9,134 bases of DNA, taken from contig JAJJPM010000180.1 of NCBI GenBank assembly GCA_032907525.1, positions 1 through 9,134 on the forward strand, written 5' to 3'. This DNA is from JAHJQQ01 sp032907525 (GTDB lineage Bacteria; Pseudomonadota; Gammaproteobacteria; Thiohalobacterales; Thiohalobacteraceae). The position numbers were made by a program, and so were the translations under genes. Below are positions 6,471 through 9,134 of this stretch, piece by piece. The first letter of the stretch is position 1; the number at the start of each line of letters is the position of its first letter. Under the pieces are notes generated by a model that was not told the DNA's origin, searched no databases, and saw only the letters and a program-made list of their open reading frames with translations.

Positions 6471-7619
6471 ATGTCCCAGCAGACCCGACCGCAATCGCAG
6501 GGCAGTCCCTTCCTGCTCGGCCACGCCGAATCCCCGGACTGGGAACGGGCGGTCGAGAGCTGCCTGCAGCAGATCGGCTACGTCCCGCCCGAGGCCAACC
6601 TCGGTTTCCTGTACGTCACCGACAGCCTCGCCGGCATCCTCGTCCGCATCCTCGATCGTCTGCGCGAAGAGACCGGCATCGACGACTGGGTCGGTACCGT
6701 CGGCATGGGAATCTGCGCCAGCGGCAGGGAGTACTACGAAACCTCGGCCGTCGCCGCCATGATCTGCGCCTTTCCGCCGGACAGCTTCCGCATCCTGCCG
6801 ACCCTGCGCGACGCGCATCTGAGCGAACTGCTGGACCTGCAGGACTGGCTGCGCGGCAGCCAGTCGCACGTCGCCGTCGTGCACGGCGACCCGCGCAACG
6901 GCAGCGCGCCGGAACTGATCGCGCGGCTGGCCGAGCAACTGCCGGGCGGCTACCTGGTCGGCGGCCTCAGTTCGTCGCGCGGCGAGGAACCGCAGATCGC
7001 CAACCACATCGTGCAGGGCGGCCTGTCCGGCGTGGTGTTCTCGGATCGCGTCAGGATCGCCACCGGCCTGACCCAGGGCTGCAGCCCCATCGCCGGCAAG
7101 CACGTCGTCACCGCCTGCGAACGCAACATCATCGCCGGCATCGACGACCGCCCGGCGCTCGACGTGTTCTACGAGGACATCGGCGAGATCCTGGCCCGCG
7201 ACCTCAACCGCGTCGCGGGCTACATCTTCGCCGGCCTGCCGCTGGCGGGATCCGATACCGGCGACTATCTGGTGCGCAACCTCATCGGCGTGGACACCAA
7301 GAACAAGCTGCTGGCCATCGGCGACATGATCGAACCCGGCCAGGCCATCCAGTTCTGCCGGCGCGACGGGCGCAGCGCCTGGGAGGATCTGCAGCGCATG
7401 CTCGACGAACTGCGGGCCCGGCTCGACGGCCCGCCCCGCGGCGGCCTGTACTATTCGTGCCTGGGCCGCGGCCGCAACCTGTTCGGCGAGGACTCCGAAG
7501 AGCTGCGCGCCATCCACGCCACGCTGGGCGATTTTCCGCTGGCGGGCTTCTTCGCCAACGGCGAGATCTCCAACAACCGCCTGTACGGCTACACGGGCGT
7601 GCTGACCCTGTTCCTCTGA
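6471..7619 (+). CDS. Stand-alone FIST (F-box and intracellular signal transduction) domain protein
   Basis: The product is 382 residues from ATG 6471. An ATG at 6453 would add six residues, but it would lie only about 7 nt from the predicted transcription start, whereas 6471 has a weak GGATGAG 9 bp upstream. Longer upstream starts would translate the palindrome and terminator and are rejected. There is no signal peptide or membrane segment, so it should be cytoplasmic. The FIST N-terminal domain covers about residues 17-230 (GFLYVTDSLAGI, WVGTVGMGICASG, GYLVGGLSSSRG). The FIST C-terminal domain follows to about 370, including GLYYSCLGRGRNLFG at 325-339 and FPLAGFFANGEI at 355-366, both strongly typical. 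FIST is a proposed small-ligand sensory module, often fused or adjacent to histidine kinases or GGDEF/MCP outputs. No output domain or partner gene is in this window, so its signal and target are unknown. Heptad repeats begin 12 bp after the stop. Confidence 0.9.
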   Translation: MSQQTRPQSQGSPFLLGHAESPDWERAVESCLQQIGYVPPEANLGFLYVTDSLAGILVRILDRLREETGIDDWVGTVGMGICASGREYYETSAVAAMICAFPPDSFRILPTLRDAHLSELLDLQDWLRGSQSHVAVVHGDPRNGSAPELIARLAEQLPGGYLVGGLSSSRGEEPQIANHIVQGGLSGVVFSDRVRIATGLTQGCSPIAGKHVVTACERNIIAGIDDRPALDVFYEDIGEILARDLNRVAGYIFAGLPLAGSDTGDYLVRNLIGVDTKNKLLAIGDMIEPGQAIQFCRRDGRSAWEDLQRMLDELRARLDGPPRGGLYYSCLGRGRNLFGEDSEELRAIHATLGDFPLAGFFANGEISNNRLYGYTGVLTLFL

Positions 7620-7631
7620 CGGCGGCGCCGG

Positions 7632-7702
7632 GGAGTGAGGAGTGAGGAGCGAGGAGTGAGGAGAAAAGATCTTGGCCACGGAAGCACACGGAACCACATG
7701 AA
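7632..7702 (+). repeat. Composite repeat, copy 1: GGAGTGA heptad array plus CACGGAA module
   Basis: Four full heptads run 7632-7659 (GGAGTGA, with one GGAGCGA variant), then GGAG to 7663. A linker AAAAGATCTT leads into GGCCACGGAAGCACACGGAA around 7673-7692. The block starts 12 bp after the FIST stop. It pairs with an inverted copy at 7830-7897. Confidence 0.88.
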
Positions 7703-7829
7703 AGAATTCATTGCGAAAATTCACGGCGGAACAGATAGCAGGGCTTGGCAATCGGCGGCAAGAGGCGGGACCATTAGATAAGGGGGACAGACTTAAGTCT
7801 GTCCCCATACGCGCGGCCTTTACATGAGC
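7703..7829. other. Interior of the inverted repeat pair
   Basis: This 127-bp stretch between the two composite repeats has no gene. It contains palindrome copy E (7783-7806). The remainder is AT-richer than the flanking genes, with a small dyad-like GAATTC...GAAAATTC near 7704-7722. No open frame of note is seen beyond those generated by the repeats. Confidence 0.5.
7783..7806. repeat. Palindromic repeat, copy E
   Basis: A perfect 24-bp palindrome with centre CTTAAG, identical to the core of copies C and D. It is nested between the two inverted arms of the composite repeat. Unlike the other copies it is far (163 bp) from the preceding stop codon. Confidence 0.95.
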
Positions 7830-7897
7830 ACTTTTCCGTGTTGTTCCGTGTGCTTCCGTGGCTAAAACGGGGTTGCTCCTCACTCCTCACTCCTCAC
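7830..7897 (-). repeat. Composite repeat, copy 2 (inverted): CACGGAA module plus heptad array
   Basis: Read on the minus strand, three GTGAGGA heptads (7897-7877) are followed by a linker and then AGCCACGGAAGCACACGGAA (7863-7844) and a further CACGGAA unit (about 7840-7834). The CACGGAA stretch is nearly identical to copy 1 over about 18 bases, in opposite orientation. The linker is shorter and different (the minus strand reads GCAACCCCGTTTT). Confidence 0.88.
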
Positions 7898-7933
7898 ACC
7901 CTTGACCTTTGCGCCCGTGCGGGCGCGCGCCTG

Positions 7934-7961
7934 CTGACCGCCCGCGCGATTCGGGTACAAT
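7934..7961 (+). promoter_or_regulatory. Predicted sigma-70 promoter of ctaA
   Basis: A -10 box TACAAT (7956-7961, five of six) lies 16 bp downstream of CTGACC (7934-7939, four of six against TTGACA). The expected start near 7968 gives a leader of about 30 nt ending in an eight-G run (7985-7992) that serves as the ribosome binding site for ATG 7999. Confidence 0.55.
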
Positions 7962-7998
7962 CCCTCGCACTGTCCGCAGCCTGTGGGGGGGGCCTGCA

Positions 7999-9069
7999 AT
8001 GCCGGCGACGCCAGATCAGTACCATCACGACCGTATCATCGCCGGCTGGCTGCTGGTGTGCTGCCTGCTGATATTCGCCATGGTCGTGCTCGGCGGCGTC
8101 ACCCGCCTGACCGGCTCCGGGCTGTCCATGGTCGAGTGGGATCCCATCTTCGGCGTCGTGCCGCCGCTCAGCGACGCCGAATGGGAGGAGGTCTTCGCCA
8201 AGTACCAGGCCTCGCCCGAGTACCAGAAGATCAACATGCACATGGACGTGCACGACTTCAAATCCATCTACTGGTTCGAGTTCGCGCATCGGCTGCTCGG
8301 CCGCACCATCGGCACGGTGTTCCTGCTGCCGTTCCTCTATTTTCTCTGGCGCGGCTGGGTGCGGCGCCCGCTGGTCCCGAAGCTGATCGCGATGTTCGTG
8401 CTCGGCGGGCTGCAGGGCGCCCTGGGCTGGTACATGGTCGCCAGCGGCCTGGTCGATAACCCGCACGTCAGCCAGTACCGGCTGACCGCGCACCTGCTGG
8501 CGGCGTTCCTGATCTACGGCTTCATCCTGTGGGTGGCGCTGGATCTGCTGCAGCCGCAGCCGGCCGGGAACGGACAGCGCGCGGGCCCGTTCGCGGGCGC
8601 CATCGCCTTTCTGGCGCTGATCACCCTGACCATCGGCTCCGGCGGCCTGGTCGCGGGCCTCAAGGCCGGGCATGCCTACAACACCTTTCCGCTGATGGAC
8701 GGCCATCTGATCCCCGAGGCGATATTCCTGCTCGAGCCGCGCTGGCACAACTTCTTCGAGAACATCGCGACCGTGCAGTTCGATCACCGTCTGCTGGCGA
8801 CGATCGTGCTCGCGGCCGCGCTCCTGCTCTGGTTCAAGGCCTTGCGTCTGCCGCCGCCGCTGCGCCGCCGCGCCCACCTGCTGCTCGCCATGGTCGGCGT
8901 GCAGATCACGCTGGGCATCTCGACACTGCTGCTGCACGTGCCGATCGCGTTGGCCAGCGCGCACCAGGCGGGCGCGCTGGTACTGTTCACGCTGACCCTG
9001 TACCTGCTGCACGGCATCGCCGCCCACCGCAGGGCGCACTTGGTGGTTGGAGTGAGGAGTGAGGAGTGA
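7999..9069 (+). CDS. ctaA: Heme A synthase (CtaA/COX15 family)
   Basis: This inner-membrane enzyme oxidises the C8 methyl group of heme O to the formyl group of heme A, needed by aa3-type cytochrome c oxidases. ATG 7999 is chosen because the G-run at 7985-7992 is 6 bp upstream. A frame start at 7909 would translate the promoter and is rejected. The 356-residue protein has about eight hydrophobic segments. Conserved elements are LGGVTRLTGSGLSMVEWDP (31-49), EFAHRLLGR (94-102, H97), RLTAHLLA (161-168, H165), AYNTFPLMDGHLIPE (226-240), QFDHRLLA (260-267, H263) and SAHQAGAL (320-327, H322). The four histidines are the expected heme ligands, and the large loop after the first helix is COX15-like. 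The final codons, for GVRSEE and the TGA, lie inside the heptad repeat array at 9049, so the native C-terminus was probably altered. No ctaB/cyoE or oxidase subunit gene is visible before the window ends. Confidence 0.95.
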   Translation: MPATPDQYHHDRIIAGWLLVCCLLIFAMVVLGGVTRLTGSGLSMVEWDPIFGVVPPLSDAEWEEVFAKYQASPEYQKINMHMDVHDFKSIYWFEFAHRLLGRTIGTVFLLPFLYFLWRGWVRRPLVPKLIAMFVLGGLQGALGWYMVASGLVDNPHVSQYRLTAHLLAAFLIYGFILWVALDLLQPQPAGNGQRAGPFAGAIAFLALITLTIGSGGLVAGLKAGHAYNTFPLMDGHLIPEAIFLLEPRWHNFFENIATVQFDHRLLATIVLAAALLLWFKALRLPPPLRRRAHLLLAMVGVQITLGISTLLLHVPIALASAHQAGALVLFTLTLYLLHGIAAHRRAHLVVGVRSEE

Positions 9070-9134
9070 GGGGTGAGGGGTGAGGAGTGAGGAGTAAAAA
9101 TCTTTGGCCACGGAATCCACGGAACGACACGGAA
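9049..9134 (+). repeat. Composite repeat, copy 3: GGAGTGA heptad array plus CACGGAA module, running to the window edge
   Basis: Six full heptads run 9049-9090 (four GGAGTGA and two GGGGTGA), then GGAGT. The linker AAAAATCTTT leads into GGCCACGGAA, then further CACGGAA units to 9134. It has the same orientation and internal order as copy 1. It overlaps the last seven codons of ctaA, stop included, and probably continues beyond the window. Confidence 0.88.

Noticed and set aside
4131..7806. Palindromes considered as a CRISPR array
   Set aside because: Spacing is irregular and mostly near 1 kb, with genes between copies. There are no regular spacers and no cas genes.
6258..7883. 541-codon minus-strand frame over the FIST gene
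   Set aside because: It is antisense to a clear FIST protein and starts inside the repeat cluster. Peptides such as GTDLSLSP and SLLTPHS in it are simply translated repeats.
7909..7998. 30-codon N-terminal extension of ctaA
   Set aside because: It would cover the predicted promoter. The ATG at 7999 has a G-rich ribosome binding site and matches the usual CtaA start.
4131..9134. Insertion sequence or transposon carrying the repeats
   Set aside because: No transposase or recombinase reading frame exists in the window and no target duplications are evident. At most these are non-autonomous elements.

Overview
The window is GC-rich with dense coding. It looks like a chromosomal segment from a Gammaproteobacterium, possibly an autotrophic or purple-sulfur/Chromatiales-like lineage. 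This is inferred from the tamA-tamB pair, a class I phosphoribulokinase, a COX15/CtaA-type heme A synthase and a TrmB of normal gammaproteobacterial form. No 16S or other taxonomic marker is present.

Layout. The left end holds the tail of an unidentified plus-strand gene (2-79), then the first ~34 codons of a ThpR-type RNA 2',3'-cyclic phosphodiesterase (from 91). ThpR breaks off abruptly where a minus-strand tamB begins its broken end (~193-205). tamB (start GTG 1544) keeps only its first ~450 codons and overlaps tamA (1541-3289, minus) by 4 bp. Across a 136-bp divergent gap lies trmB (3426-4124, plus, TTG start). Then, all on the plus strand, come a secreted DUF2202 ferritin-like protein (4374-5027), phosphoribulokinase (5417-6289), a stand-alone FIST-domain protein (6471-7619) and heme A synthase ctaA (7999-9069).

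The plus-strand genes are separated by 180-390-bp spacers. Several show promoter-like -10 sequences (TACAAT or TATACT), and one gap has a clear rho-independent terminator, so they look like single-gene units rather than an operon. Their functions (tRNA m7G46 methylation, Calvin-cycle kinase, sensory FIST, heme A synthesis) do not form one pathway.

The most unusual content is in these spacers. A 24-bp palindrome (half-site GGGGACAGACTT followed by its reverse complement) occurs five times plus one half copy, usually within 20 bp downstream of a stop codon. A second composite family is a GGAGTGA heptad array followed by CACGGAA repeats. It occurs three times, twice as an inverted pair around a copy of the palindrome and once overlapping the 3' end of ctaA, where it supplies the last codons and the stop. 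No transposase, CRISPR array, tRNA or rRNA is seen. I found no convincing new multi-gene system. The items most worth checking are the repeat families and the thpR/tamB junction, which is either a real rearrangement or an assembly chimera.
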